The notes: generated by a model from the sequence alone, not told the origin. 64,000 nt of DNA from SLSG01 sp964477035 (GCA_964477035.1 CAYZCW010000001.1:310001-374000); one strand, 5' to 3'. Counted from the stretch's first letter, positions 16,494 to 25,718 are shown. Program-made: numbers and translations.

Positions 16494-17414
16494 TTATCCG
16501 ATCCGGATGGTTTCGCGAATCCCGTCCAGGTAGGGGGTTGGCTGAAAGTCAAACCGTCTGGTGAATTTGGAGGAGTCGAAAAAGTATTCCTGGTCGTATT
16601 GGTACATCATTTCTCCCAACTCCTTCATCAGGGGGGAAAAGAGTCCCGCCGTACGCACCATCCAGGTGGGCATGACCATGGGTTTTTTCGGGCTGCCCAT
16701 CTCCTGCCCGAACCACCGGATGAACTGCCTTCCGGTGGGGGCGTCCGGGTGGGTGGGAAGGTGCCATGCCTGCCCGTAAGCATCGGGAGTATTCCCCAGG
16801 ATGGCCGTCGCCTTTGCGGCATCGGGGGTGTAGATAAAACTATGCCTCAGGTCGGATTTCCCCATCCACAACGGCTGCTTTCCCTTCTTCAGGTTCCGGT
16901 AGATGACTTCGTAAGCGAAGCTTTTGTGGTTCTCCGGACCATAAAAATCCGGGGCCCTGGCAATCAGGGCCTGGAGCCTGCCGGCTTCCACTTCCTGCAT
17001 CAGCATGGAGGCAATCTGTTGCCGCACCCTGCCCTTGCCGCTGGGTGGGTTGACAGGGGATTGCTCCGTCATATGGGGAACAGCCTTCTTGTCGTACAGG
17101 TACACATTGTCAAAAAAAACGAGTTTGGTTTCGTGGCGGATGCAGGCATCCAGCACGTTGCGCATCAGCCGGGGCCATAATTGCTGCCAGGTCCCGAGGC
17201 GGTAATCGAGTCCGACGACAAGATAGGCGACTTCCGATCCCTTCACCGCCTGCATGGCCTGTTCCGGATCGGTCAGGTCGGCAGGGAAGGCTTCTGTGTT
17301 CCCGGATGATGTGCCTGGCTGGCGGCTCACCAGGCGGATCCTGTCGGTATAGGCTTTCAGTTCTTTTGCCAGGGGTTTGCCAATTGTGCCATTGGCTCCG
17401 AGTATGGTTTGCAT
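16494..17414 (-). CDS. NAD(P)-dependent epimerase/dehydratase-like (atypical SDR) protein
   Basis: 306 residues. The Rossmann nucleotide motif is at the very start, ILGANGTIGKPLA, followed by a basic residue after strand 2 (LVSRQPG) that suggests NADP(H). DLTDPEQAMQAVKGSEVAYLVVGL is the typical third-strand region. It has a YLYD segment where the SDR tyrosine is expected but no clear YxxxK pair, so it may be a binding protein or an atypical reductase. It is transcribed divergently from the MgtC-like gene across a 165-base region that contains a hairpin and an inverted 12-mer pair. The substrate is unknown. Confidence 0.75.
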   Translation of the reverse strand: MQTILGANGTIGKPLAKELKAYTDRIRLVSRQPGTSSGNTEAFPADLTDPEQAMQAVKGSEVAYLVVGLDYRLGTWQQLWPRLMRNVLDACIRHETKLVFFDNVYLYDKKAVPHMTEQSPVNPPSGKGRVRQQIASMLMQEVEAGRLQALIARAPDFYGPENHKSFAYEVIYRNLKKGKQPLWMGKSDLRHSFIYTPDAAKATAILGNTPDAYGQAWHLPTHPDAPTGRQFIRWFGQEMGSPKKPMVMPTWMVRTAGLFSPLMKELGEMMYQYDQEYFFDSSKFTRRFDFQPTPYLDGIRETIRIG

Positions 17415-17490
17415 GGAGGATGTTTTTTGTGAATGCCGGGGTGATTGACGGATAAATGTAGTGCATGTTTTCCGTTTTTACAAGCCTTTT

Positions 17491-17509
17491 CCGGGGGTCA
17501 TTTCCCCGG
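17491..17509 (+). other. GC-rich hairpin followed by TTTT between divergent genes
   Basis: CCGGGG, a 7-base loop, then CCCCGG, directly followed by TTTTCG on the plus strand. It looks like a weak intrinsic terminator facing the mgtC-like gene, yet no plus-strand gene lies upstream. It could be an attenuator in a long leader or just a structural element. Confidence 0.35.
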
Positions 17510-17580
17510 TTTTCGTCGGATGATTCCGCCCTTTTTGGTAACTTGCTCCCGTCATTGACAGAATCAATATCCGACGAAAA
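17510..17580. repeat. inverted pair of the 12-mer ATCCGACGAAAA
   Basis: TTTTCGTCGGAT at 17510-17521 and ATCCGACGAAAA at 17569-17580 are perfect inverted repeats 47 bases apart. The last A of the right copy is the first base of the mgtC-like start codon. The same 12-mer occurs at 29810-29821, 38447-38458 and 59526-59537. Confidence 0.65.
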
Positions 17581-18272
17581 TGGAACAGATGCATTTTGAG
17601 ACTGCCCTGGAGTGGCGCCTCGCCTGGCCTTTGCTTGTCTCGGCGGTGCTGGGGGCTGTCGTGGGACTGGAAAGGGAGGTGCACGGGCGGCCGGCCGGCC
17701 TGCGCACCCACATCCTGGTGTGCCTTGGCTCGGCCCTCATTATCGTGGCGTTTCAGCAGGTACAGGCGTCCCTGGTCGCTGCATCGGGAGAAGCCATACA
17801 GCTCGACCCGGCACGTGCCGCCGCAGGCATCATCACCGGAATCGGCTTCCTGGGGGCCGGGACCATCCTGAAAGGCAAGGACCATGTGATGGGGCTGACC
17901 ACCGCGGCCTCCATCTGGGTGGTGGCCGCCATCGGGATTGCCACCGGACTGGGCCTGTACTTTCTGGCCGTGGCCTCGACCCTGCTGGTGCTGTTTGTCC
18001 TTTTCGTGCTTCACATGGTGGATATCCGGTCCGAACATTACGGAGAGATCCTGTTAACGGGCACGGGCGGCACCGGCTTTTACGAGACCACCAGGGAGCA
18101 GATCGCGGCCATGGGCTTCCGCATCAAGGGCTATCAGATCGATGCCCTCAACCGGGACGGCGGAATGAAGCTGCGCTTTCTTGTGAAATACCGGCAGGCA
18201 AATATCGGCCCGCAGGTTCTGGATGCCCTCTTCCGGATAGAGGGTGTGGAGACGGTGTCGTGGGAGAAATAA
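17580..18272 (+). CDS. MgtC/SapB-family membrane protein
   Basis: 230 residues. Four or five membrane helices occupy residues 12-140, with the family block GLEREVHGRPAGLRTHILV near 30-48 and GFLGAGTILK near 92-101. A soluble C-terminal domain (145-230) resembles the ACT-like tail of MgtC proteins (GYQIDALNRDGG). Relatives influence magnesium homeostasis, F-ATPase activity and acid survival. The ATG at 17580 overlaps one copy of the repeated 12-mer. A TAACTTGC sequence at 17539-17546 is a poor match to a -7 element. No other Mg transport gene is nearby. Confidence 0.87.
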   Translation: MEQMHFETALEWRLAWPLLVSAVLGAVVGLEREVHGRPAGLRTHILVCLGSALIIVAFQQVQASLVAASGEAIQLDPARAAAGIITGIGFLGAGTILKGKDHVMGLTTAASIWVVAAIGIATGLGLYFLAVASTLLVLFVLFVLHMVDIRSEHYGEILLTGTGGTGFYETTREQIAAMGFRIKGYQIDALNRDGGMKLRFLVKYRQANIGPQVLDALFRIEGVETVSWEK

Positions 18273-18355
18273 CCGGCGGAAACCAGGTTTCCAGGTTGAA
18301 CATTTATGGGTGTTTTTGTGTTCCGCATCCCGCCCATTGTCCTATTTGAATCATA

Positions 18356-20455
18356 ATGAATGCATCTTTCAGCAGGAGAAAACAATCTGGTGAGATAACC
18401 TCCGGACCGGTCATTCTTCATAATGAGCCATTGGAGGACATCCTGTCCAGCCTGAATGTGGGCATCTGGGAATGGGACCTTCAGTCTGGTTTGATCACTT
18501 ACAGCAGGTTGCTTTCCGGGATGCTCGGCAGACCCTTCTCCCCTTCTTCCGCCATCTCCTTTGACACCCTGTTGTCTTTTATCCACCCATCAGATCTTCC
18601 AGGGTTCAGGGACTCCCTGGACCGCTGTTTGAAGGCAGAGGACAAGGTGTTTGAGTGCGAAATCCGCATGCAGCACAAGGATGGTCATTGGATTTGGGTC
18701 CTGGACCGGGGGAAGATTGTCTCCCGCCATACAGACGGCAGCCCGCTTACCATGGTCGGGGTGTTGCATGATGTCAGCAAACGCAAAGAAGCGGAAACCG
18801 AGCGAAACCGGAAACAGGATTTTCTGGAACTGTTGCTGGCCATCACCACGGACATGACGCGGGCGGAAAGCTTTACGGCGGGCTTGCTTTTGGTGCTCAG
18901 ACATGTCTGTGATGCCACCCACTGGAGTTATGGAGAAGTTTGGGAAGTGAATTCAGACAGGGGCTTTCTGGAGCTGGGACCGGTTTGGTATTCCAGGGAG
19001 GCGTCCTTGCGGACTTATTACGAAGTCAGCAAAAAATACCATTTTCCCCGAGGGGAAGGCCTTCCGGGCCGCGCCTGGGCAGTCCGGGAAGCGGTCTGGA
19101 TCCGGGATGTCAGGCAGGACGACGCCTTTCACCGGAAGGCGGAAGCCATCCGGCACGGCCTTTGTTCGGGCGTGGCCATTCCTGTGTTGACCGATGGGGA
19201 GGTAAGTCAGGTCCTGGTGTTTTTCATGTTTGGCGAACAGGATGAGGACGGGGACTTCATCAGCATGATCTCGGGGGTGGCCCTGCATTTGGGTCAGTTA
19301 TTCTCCTGGAAGAAGGCCGAAGAGAGGGTCCGGCAGCTGTCAGAGCAATACGAAAAGGTGTTCAATGGTTCCCAGAGTTCAATGTTCCTGGTCCGGGTGA
19401 CCGGGGAGGGGGATTTCCATTACCTGCAAACCAACAGGGCATACAGCGAAACATCCGGATACAGTCAGGAGGAGATCCTGGGCAAGACCCCCTTTGATCT
19501 GTTCGGGCAGGAGCAAGGGGAGCGGATTGTAGCACAGTACAGACGCTGTATCCGGGAAGGCAGACCAGTGAACTACCAGATCGAACTGATCAGCCATGGC
19601 CGCAAACATGTGGTATATGCGGAACTGACTCCTGTGACCGAGAACGGGCAGGTTCGTTACCTGGTTGGATCTTCGACCGATATCACTGAAAAGGAAAAGC
19701 TTTTGACAGACCTTCTCATTGCCAAAGACAAGGCGGAGTCTGGCGACCGGCTCAAGACGGCTTTCCTGAACAACATGTCCCACGAAATCCGCACCCCCCT
19801 GAACGGAATCATTGGTTTCGGCGAACTGCTCACACATAGCGAACCCGGATCGGCCAGGCAAAGGCATTTTCTGGAAAAACTGCAGGTGAGCAGCCAACGT
19901 CTGATGGACACTATCGACAAGATCGTGGATGCTTCCATGATCCTGTCAGGCAGTCTTGAGACCCATATGTCGGAAGTTTCTTTGCAGGACTTTCTGTCAG
20001 GGGTGTTCGGTAAATACCGGGAGGCGGGCCGCAACAAGGGACTGGATATGCAAATGGATGTGCGTGAAGGCTTGCCCGGGCAGAGCCTTTTTACGGACGG
20101 TTCTTTGCTGGAGAAGGCCCTGGGACATTTGCTGGACAATGCCGTGAAGTTCACCCGGCAAGGGACGGTCCGAATGACGGTTTATTCCCGTGCGGAGGGA
20201 GAAGTTTCCCTCCGGGTGGAGGACACCGGATGCGGTATGGCGGAGGATTACCTGAATCATGCGTTCGACCCATTCAGCCAGGAGGATATTGCCATGAGCC
20301 GTGGTCATGAGGGCAACGGTCTGGGTCTCACGGTGGCCAAAGGAATCATCGAAAACCTGGGAGGCAGCATCCGGGTCGTTTCAACAAAAGGCAAAGGGAC
20401 TTGCTTTTTGGCCAGCCTTCCGTGGGACTCCCGATCCTCCGGGAGGTCTGACTGA
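18356..20455 (+). CDS. cytoplasmic PAS-GAF-PAS sensor histidine kinase
   Basis: 699 residues without membrane segments. Order: PAS (about 25-145, ending VLHDVSKRKEAE), GAF (about 165-315, with HFPRGEGLPGRAW), second PAS (325-445, ending GSSTDITEKEK), HisKA with phospho-acceptor His476 in NNMSHEIRTPLNG, and an HATPase domain with LLDNAVKFT, DTGCGM and GNGLGL. No receiver domain and no adjacent response regulator, so it is an orphan kinase. The GAF plus PAS set suggests a soluble ligand, redox or light signal; none can be named from sequence. The gene stands alone: 83 bases after the mgtC-like gene and convergent with the beta-propeller lipoprotein gene with 10 bases between. Confidence 0.92.
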   Translation: MNASFSRRKQSGEITSGPVILHNEPLEDILSSLNVGIWEWDLQSGLITYSRLLSGMLGRPFSPSSAISFDTLLSFIHPSDLPGFRDSLDRCLKAEDKVFECEIRMQHKDGHWIWVLDRGKIVSRHTDGSPLTMVGVLHDVSKRKEAETERNRKQDFLELLLAITTDMTRAESFTAGLLLVLRHVCDATHWSYGEVWEVNSDRGFLELGPVWYSREASLRTYYEVSKKYHFPRGEGLPGRAWAVREAVWIRDVRQDDAFHRKAEAIRHGLCSGVAIPVLTDGEVSQVLVFFMFGEQDEDGDFISMISGVALHLGQLFSWKKAEERVRQLSEQYEKVFNGSQSSMFLVRVTGEGDFHYLQTNRAYSETSGYSQEEILGKTPFDLFGQEQGERIVAQYRRCIREGRPVNYQIELISHGRKHVVYAELTPVTENGQVRYLVGSSTDITEKEKLLTDLLIAKDKAESGDRLKTAFLNNMSHEIRTPLNGIIGFGELLTHSEPGSARQRHFLEKLQVSSQRLMDTIDKIVDASMILSGSLETHMSEVSLQDFLSGVFGKYREAGRNKGLDMQMDVREGLPGQSLFTDGSLLEKALGHLLDNAVKFTRQGTVRMTVYSRAEGEVSLRVEDTGCGMAEDYLNHAFDPFSQEDIAMSRGHEGNGLGLTVAKGIIENLGGSIRVVSTKGKGTCFLASLPWDSRSSGRSD

Positions 20456-20465
20456 GCCCGGGAGC

Positions 20466-21545
20466 TTACCTGGCTTGTAGGGGGGTCAGGGGCGAATAAT
20501 GAATGCCGTCGGGTTCCTTTCCGGCCGGAAAATGTCCTGCAATCTCCATTTTTTCCAGGTCGATGATGCTGACCGCGTCGGAGCGGGTATTGGCCACATA
20601 GGCCCAGCGGTTGTCCGGAACCACCAGTCCGATGGGAATGGAAGTGCCTTCGAATTCGGCAAAATAGCGGGTCTCGTCCGCTCCCTCCGGAACCGGGGGG
20701 GTGAGCCGGATGGCGGCCAGCTGCCTGTAGGTCCCGGCGTCAAACACCCCGATGTCGCCCGAGCGGGCATTGCTCACCAGGAAAAGCCGGCCGTCGGGCG
20801 TGAATTTGGCCCGGATGGGAAAGTCCTCGCAGGGAATCTTTTCAATCACTTCCAGGGTTTGGGTATGGATGATCGTGATGGTGTTCTCCGCCCGGTTGGT
20901 AACCCATACCTCGAGTCCGTCCGGATGCATCGCGATGCCCTCGGCCCCTTCTCCGCTGTACACCACATCGATCTGATCTCCCGTTTCCAGGTCAAATACC
21001 ACCACATTGCCGGTGCGGATGCTGGGTACGAAGGCGCGGGTGTGGTCGGGCGTGGCCGCCACCATATGCGACACGGGCTCGCCTGTCGGCATGGCCTGGA
21101 CGACCTCCCCCCGGGCCACATCCACCACCAGGAGGTGCTGGCTGCCTTCGGTGGTCACCAGCATGCGGGTGGTCCCGGCAATCCATTGCATGCCGTGCGG
21201 ACGGGTATGCTCACCCAGGTCGATCGTCCGGATGGGTTCACCGGCCTCCACGTCATATACGGACAGGGAGTTTCCGGCCTCTTCCCGGTCGCCGTAATTG
21301 CAGACCACGGCGATGCGGCCATCGTCCGATACTTCCACCTCATGAGGCTCCCGCCCCGTGGGCAGGCTCAGAAGTACTTCCCCGCCGGCGCGGTCGATGA
21401 AATACACGTCATCCCCGCTTTTGTGGGCGACGATGATCACTCCTTCGGGCGGGGAATCAGCCGTTTCGCCCTGTCCGCCGCAAGACACAAGGGCCAGGGT
21501 GCACAGGGGAAGGAGCCACATGAAAAGGCGTTTTCCAGTTGTCAT
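20466..21545 (-). CDS. YncE-like beta-propeller lipoprotein (YVTN repeats)
   Basis: 359 residues. Signal peptide with lipobox LALVSC, Cys22 as lipidated residue. The rest consists of about seven repeats of the type VVD..RGEVV...PTG.....V..TPDHTRAFV, typical of 40-residue YVTN propeller blades (for example VVFDLETGDQIDVV, WVTNRAENTITIIHT, YVANTRSDAVSIIDL). Such propellers bind metals, DNA or peptides in the periplasm; some carry c-type haem partners, but there is no CxxCH here. It lies 45 bases after the DUF4389 gene on the same strand, and ends convergently against the orphan kinase. Function unknown. Confidence 0.85.
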   Translation of the reverse strand: MTTGKRLFMWLLPLCTLALVSCGGQGETADSPPEGVIIVAHKSGDDVYFIDRAGGEVLLSLPTGREPHEVEVSDDGRIAVVCNYGDREEAGNSLSVYDVEAGEPIRTIDLGEHTRPHGMQWIAGTTRMLVTTEGSQHLLVVDVARGEVVQAMPTGEPVSHMVAATPDHTRAFVPSIRTGNVVVFDLETGDQIDVVYSGEGAEGIAMHPDGLEVWVTNRAENTITIIHTQTLEVIEKIPCEDFPIRAKFTPDGRLFLVSNARSGDIGVFDAGTYRQLAAIRLTPPVPEGADETRYFAEFEGTSIPIGLVVPDNRWAYVANTRSDAVSIIDLEKMEIAGHFPAGKEPDGIHYSPLTPLQAR

Positions 21546-21590
21546 CTGATCGGGTTTTTGGTGTGCGTATTGTTATCGTTGTCCTGGGGT

Positions 21591-22178
21591 TCATGGCTTG
21601 CCGCTGAACGGGGGGTACGTATCGCTCAGGAAGAGGATGTAGGCACTCACCCGGTAGTTCCAGCGCAGGGTGCCCACATTGAAGGCGTGCCATGAAGCCG
21701 GGTATTTTCCTGTGAACAAGACCGACCACCAGGCCAGGAAAGCCAGCACAAGGGTTGCCAGCGATCTGAATGCCAGCACAAAGCCGTGGGGTATCAGGCA
21801 GTAGAACCATCCGAACAACACCCTCAGCAGCAGGTGCCCCTGCCCGAGCCGTTCGGGATAGGGGATGTCAAGGACCACCCGCGGGTCGGAGGCCTTCATC
21901 CCGAATGCGGGCAGCCCGTCGCAAAGGTGCATGATGCGCGCCTCCACCCGGGCGTTCCAGCGAAGGGCCCTGAGCTGGAATTCGAACAGGTTCGCGGGAT
22001 AGGTCCCGGTGAACAGGACGGCAAAGAAGGCCACCACCCCGAGGAAAAAGGCCGCCAAAAAAACAAAGGCCAGCAGGAACCCGTGGGGGATTAAAATATA
22101 CAGCCACCCGAAAAAGCTGCGCATCAGCAGTTCCACGCGGGAAAATTTTTCCTGGTACAGAATGTCGTAAGTGATCAT
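21591..22178 (-). CDS. duplicated DUF4389-type membrane protein
   Basis: 195 residues from the ATG at 22178. Two tandem copies of one module of about 85 residues: FFGWLYILIPHGFLLAF followed by AVLFTGTYPANLFEF and LRWNARVEA, then again LFGWFYCLIPHGFVLAF, SVLFTGKYPASWHAF and LRWNYRVSA. Each module has two hydrophobic helices, so four in all. The pattern matches DUF4389 proteins, which have no known function. A longer frame to 22259 would start in a region of no conservation. A near-consensus -7 element (minus-strand TATATTTA) lies at 22261-22268. Confidence 0.78.
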   Translation of the reverse strand: MITYDILYQEKFSRVELLMRSFFGWLYILIPHGFLLAFVFLAAFFLGVVAFFAVLFTGTYPANLFEFQLRALRWNARVEARIMHLCDGLPAFGMKASDPRVVLDIPYPERLGQGHLLLRVLFGWFYCLIPHGFVLAFRSLATLVLAFLAWWSVLFTGKYPASWHAFNVGTLRWNYRVSAYILFLSDTYPPFSGKP

Positions 22179-22280
22179 GGTTTTGCGGATGAATGGGTGT
22201 GTTTGACGCCAAAGGGGGCCGGCCAGTCCGTGGCGGTCATGCGGGCCACATTGTGACACCTAAATATAGGAAAAAAATCC

Positions 22281-22856
22281 TTATGCCCGTTCCACCCATT
22301 TGCCTCCGGAAGGCGGGGTGTATTCTACCATGCGGTTGAGGAGGGTCGGGACGTCCCTGTCCACAATGAGCATGTCGCGGTGCATGGGTTTGAGAAAGCC
22401 TTCCACCGTCATCCGGGCAACCTGCTGCAGCAGGGGATCGAAATATCCCTGGGTGTTCAGGATGCCGATGGGCTTACAGTGTATGCCCAGCTGGGCCCAG
22501 GTCAGCATTTCGAAACACTCGTCCAGGGTGCCGAAGCCCCCCGGCAAGGCGATCACTCCCTGGCACAACTGGTTCATTTTCAGTTTGCGTTCGTGCATGT
22601 CGCGCGTCACATGAAAGTCCGAAAGCCCCTGGTGTGCGATCTCCTTGTCCATGAGAAAGCGGGGCATCACCCCGGTCACCTGCCCGCCGGCTTCCAGGGC
22701 TGCATCGGCAAGCTGTCCCATCAGTCCCACGCTGGCCCCGCCATAAACCAGGCGGATGCCCATGCCGGCCAGGGACTTTCCGAGAAGGCGGGCCTGTTCC
22801 CCATAGACCGGGTTGCTGCCCCCGGAGGATCCGCAAAATACGGCCACGCTTTTCAT
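22281..22856 (-). CDS. LOG-family nucleotide phosphoribohydrolase
   Basis: 191 residues from the ATG at 22856. The lysine-decarboxylase-like Rossmann fold starts VAVFCGSSGG, continues with LVYGGASVGLMG and carries the catalytic PGGFGTLDE motif (105-113) plus Arg90-Lys91 in MHERK. These are the residues used by LOG enzymes to hydrolyse N6-modified AMP to the free base and ribose 5-phosphate. Bacterial members act on AMP or other nucleotide monophosphates. It follows the NatB-like permease by 16 bases and is likely the last gene of the methyltransferase/NatA/NatB unit. An alternative ATG at 22886 would overlap that permease. Confidence 0.9.
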   Translation of the reverse strand: MKSVAVFCGSSGGSNPVYGEQARLLGKSLAGMGIRLVYGGASVGLMGQLADAALEAGGQVTGVMPRFLMDKEIAHQGLSDFHVTRDMHERKLKMNQLCQGVIALPGGFGTLDECFEMLTWAQLGIHCKPIGILNTQGYFDPLLQQVARMTVEGFLKPMHRDMLIVDRDVPTLLNRMVEYTPPSGGKWVERA

Positions 22857-22872
22857 GCGGGGTGTTTTTGTT

Positions 22873-24057
22873 TTAGCGGAGGACATTGGTTTCGCTGCCG
22901 AACCATCGGACGCAGAACCCAACGGCCAGTGCGGCGTAGGTGAACAGGGAGACGATCGTGAGGATCAGGTGGGGGATGTGGATCGTGCCTGCCAGGATTT
23001 CCTTGGTGGCCAGGCTGATGTTCACGATGGGAATCAGGGCCGTGGTGACGGTGTATTCCACCCCGGGAAGCAAGCCGACCATGGCCGGGAAAATGATCAG
23101 GAAGGTGAAGGGTGTGAGCATGCTCTGGGCTTCCTTGTAGGACTTGGCATAGATTGTGACGGGCACCATGATGCCGGCGAAGAATACGGTCAGCGGGATC
23201 AGCATCAGGAGGGTCAGCAATAAAAAGGATATGTTGAGCATTTCCCCCACCACGGAGGCAAACATATCGGGCAGGTCGGCTGTGGCCTGGAATGCCACAT
23301 ACAGGCCCAGGATGGCCAGCAGGGCCGAAAGAATGCCGGCCGAAACGATCACGATCATTTTGCCGGTCAGGATCTCCAGCCGGGAGACCGGGGTCGTCAG
23401 CACGGTTTCCAGGGTCTTTCGCTCCTTTTCCCCGGTAAACAGGTCGATCGCAGGATACATGCCGCCCATGAAGCAGAAGATCACGAACAGGTAAGGCAGG
23501 ATGCCCCCGGCCAGCTTGCCGATCACCTCCTGGGTGGAGGCCACGTTCACCGCCTCCTGTTCCAGGGGCCGGACAAAGCCCGGTGCGAAGCCGTGGGCCC
23601 GGATCCGGTCTTCCAGTTTCCGGTCCGCATACTGGTCCAGGATGCGGTCGATGCGGTCTTTTACGGTGAGCTTGGTGGCCGAGAACATCACCCTCACCCG
23701 CCCGCTTTGCAGGGCCTCGATCTGACCGGCAAAGCCCGGTTCGATCACGATGCCCACCTGCAGGCTGTCACTGCGGATCAGGGCTGTCAGTGTGTCGGCG
23801 TCGCTTGCCTCAACCACCACCGTGCCGGGATATTCGCGAAGAAAATCCGCAAGGTCGTTTCCCGGATCCAGATTGATCAGCCCCACCTGCAGTGCCCGTT
23901 CCTGTTCCTTCTGGAAAACGCGGGACTGCAGGCGGTTGGCCAGGGTGAAGACAATGGGGAATACGAGGACCGGCACCACGATCATCATGAGCAGGGTGCG
24001 GCGGTCGCGCAAAGTGTCCAGAAACTCCTTGGAAGCGATGGTCAGTATGTTTTTCAT
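22873..24057 (-). CDS. ABC-2 type exporter permease, NatB-like
   Basis: 394 residues. The N-terminal ASKEFLDTLRDRRTLLMMIVVPVLVFP is the signature of the NatB/ABC-2 family, followed by a large extracytoplasmic domain (about 45-185) and a cluster of five or six membrane helices. A cytoplasmic coupling segment, TGEKERKTLETVLTTPVSRLEILTGK, is typical of NatB. In Bacillus NatAB exports sodium with the partner ATPase, which here is the gene 23 bases upstream. Many relatives transport other cargo, so sodium should be treated as a possibility only. Confidence 0.88.
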   Translation of the reverse strand: MKNILTIASKEFLDTLRDRRTLLMMIVVPVLVFPIVFTLANRLQSRVFQKEQERALQVGLINLDPGNDLADFLREYPGTVVVEASDADTLTALIRSDSLQVGIVIEPGFAGQIEALQSGRVRVMFSATKLTVKDRIDRILDQYADRKLEDRIRAHGFAPGFVRPLEQEAVNVASTQEVIGKLAGGILPYLFVIFCFMGGMYPAIDLFTGEKERKTLETVLTTPVSRLEILTGKMIVIVSAGILSALLAILGLYVAFQATADLPDMFASVVGEMLNISFLLLTLLMLIPLTVFFAGIMVPVTIYAKSYKEAQSMLTPFTFLIIFPAMVGLLPGVEYTVTTALIPIVNISLATKEILAGTIHIPHLILTIVSLFTYAALAVGFCVRWFGSETNVLR

Positions 24058-24080
24058 GCTTGTTTCCTGCTTGTGCCCTC

Positions 24081-24842
24081 TCAGGCGGCGTTGACAATCC
24101 GGATGAACTCGTCGGTCAGGGAGGCTCCCTGCATGTTTTTGCGGAAGTGCTCCATGGTGTCATTATACAGTATCCGGCCTTTGTGAATGATCGCCAGGTC
24201 GTCGCACAGCAGGTCCACCTCGCTCATGATGTGGGAGGAGAAGATGACCGTTTTGCCCTGCTCCCTGCAGTTGCGGATCATGTCAATGATGTTTTTGGCG
24301 GCAATCACGTCCAGTCCGGCCGTCGGCTCATCAAACACCACCACCTCCGGGTCGTGGATCATGGTCCGCACGATGCTCACTTTCTGCTTCATGCCAGTCG
24401 ACAGCTTGCCGATCCGCTTGCCGGCGAAATCGTGCATGTCCAGCAGGGTGAACAGCTCCTCCCGCCGCCTCTCCATGGTGGGCCGGTCCACCCCATTCAG
24501 GCTGGCGTAGTACCGGATGATCTCATTGGGGGTGAGCCGTTCATAAAGCCCGGTGGTCCCTGTCAGAAAGCCGATTTTTGCCCGGACGGCCGACCCGTTG
24601 CCGGCCGTGTCCAGTCCGCAGACCTTTACCGACCCAGAGGTGGCCGAGAGGATGGTGGAGATGATGCGAAGGGTGGTGGTTTTTCCGGCACCGTTCGGTC
24701 CCAGCAGGCTGAATATGCGCCCCGGCCGGCATTCAAAACCAACCCGGTCCAGCACCCGGAGCGTTTTCTGCGTTACCCCCATCTCTGCCTGCTGCTTCCT
24801 GGTCAGGGGAAAGTCTTTGCACAAATCGTTTACTTCTATCAT
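24081..24842 (-). CDS. ABC transporter ATP-binding protein, NatA-like
   Basis: 253 residues. Walker A GPNGAGKT at 48-55, ABC signature LSTGMKQKVS, Walker B VVVFDEPTAGLD and a switch histidine in SSHIMSE. The sequence between resembles NatA/CcmA-type exporters (TTGLYERLTPNEIIRYYASL). It pairs with the NatB-like permease 23 bases downstream, forming a two-component exporter driven by ATP at the inner membrane. The start is 12 bases after the methyltransferase gene, so all four genes from 25619 to 22281 are probably one transcript. Confidence 0.93.
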   Translation of the reverse strand: MIEVNDLCKDFPLTRKQQAEMGVTQKTLRVLDRVGFECRPGRIFSLLGPNGAGKTTTLRIISTILSATSGSVKVCGLDTAGNGSAVRAKIGFLTGTTGLYERLTPNEIIRYYASLNGVDRPTMERRREELFTLLDMHDFAGKRIGKLSTGMKQKVSIVRTMIHDPEVVVFDEPTAGLDVIAAKNIIDMIRNCREQGKTVIFSSHIMSEVDLLCDDLAIIHKGRILYNDTMEHFRKNMQGASLTDEFIRIVNAA

Positions 24843-24854
24843 GCGTTGTATTGG

Positions 24855-25619
24855 TTATTGGGCAATGACCAGCATTTCATAATCCCGGGTGGTCAGCCCA
24901 TCCTGCCGGCTGAATGCGCCCAGGCGGGCGCCATAAATATCTATCCGTTGAAACCCGAGTGTCTTCAGCAGCCAGGTGATTTCAGACGGCACATAATACC
25001 TCTCGTTGCATTCGATTTCCTTTTTCCTGCCGTCATCGTCCTCCATAAAAATGGTGCTGCGGTCGCGGAAGGTCATCAGGTCGAACCCCTTGGATTGGTA
25101 AGTGGCATCACCTGGCCCGGTGCTGGCCTCCATGAAACGGTCCACCGAGTGAAACAGGGGGAACAGGCCATTGGTGGTGGTGAATATGAATTTCCCTCCC
25201 GGCCTGAGGGCGCGGGCCGCCCCCCCCAGGATCCGGTAGTTTTCCTCGTCGGTGTCCATGAGCGGGAAGCCCCCCTCGCACAGCATGATGACCAGGTCGA
25301 ACGCCCCTTCGAACGTCATGTTGCGTGCATCCTGTACCAGGAAGGGAATGTCCAGTCCGGCTTCGGCGGCCTTTTCCCGCGCGCGCTGCAACTGGGAGGG
25401 CGACAGGTCGATGCCCGTCACCGGGTAGCCGCGGCGGGTCAGTTCAATGGCATGCCTGCCGGTCCCGCAGCCCACATCCAGGATGCGGACCGAACGGTCG
25501 TGATTGGCTTCGGCCTCGATGAAATCACACTCGCCTGCGGTGCCGCGGGTAAAGCTTTCCCCGTCGTACCGCCTTGCATAGTTGTCAAAAAGTTCCTCGT
25601 ACCACGCCCTTTTGGCCAT
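24855..25619 (-). CDS. class I SAM-dependent methyltransferase of unknown substrate
   Basis: 254 residues. Starts WYEELFDNYARRYD. SAM motif ILDVGCGTGRHAIEL is followed by GIDLSPSQL (acidic ribose contact) and DLVIMLCEGGF at motif IV. The C-terminal half has beta strands and an RYYVPSEITWLLKTLGF block typical of small-molecule methyltransferases. No substrate-specific feature is recognised. It is first in the unit with the NatAB-like exporter, which may point to modification of a transported compound or simply be operon hitch-hiking. A copy of the ATCCGACGA motif lies about 88 bases upstream. Confidence 0.8.
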   Translation of the reverse strand: MAKRAWYEELFDNYARRYDGESFTRGTAGECDFIEAEANHDRSVRILDVGCGTGRHAIELTRRGYPVTGIDLSPSQLQRAREKAAEAGLDIPFLVQDARNMTFEGAFDLVIMLCEGGFPLMDTDEENYRILGGAARALRPGGKFIFTTTNGLFPLFHSVDRFMEASTGPGDATYQSKGFDLMTFRDRSTIFMEDDDGRKKEIECNERYYVPSEITWLLKTLGFQRIDIYGARLGAFSRQDGLTTRDYEMLVIAQ

Positions 25620-25706
25620 CCTTCCGCCTATTTGCCCCTGCTTCTGACAGGAGCCGCAAATTTCATGATCCGATCCGATATATACAAGTAATATGAGAAA
25701 AAAATA

Positions 25707-25718
25707 TATTCGTCGGAT
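25707..25718 (-). repeat. copy of the ATCCGACGA motif
   Basis: Minus-strand ATCCGACGAATA, 10 of 12 bases of the repeated 12-mer, pointing towards the methyltransferase start. It lies in a 135-base AT-rich gap in which I otherwise see no gene and no exact promoter. Confidence 0.45.
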
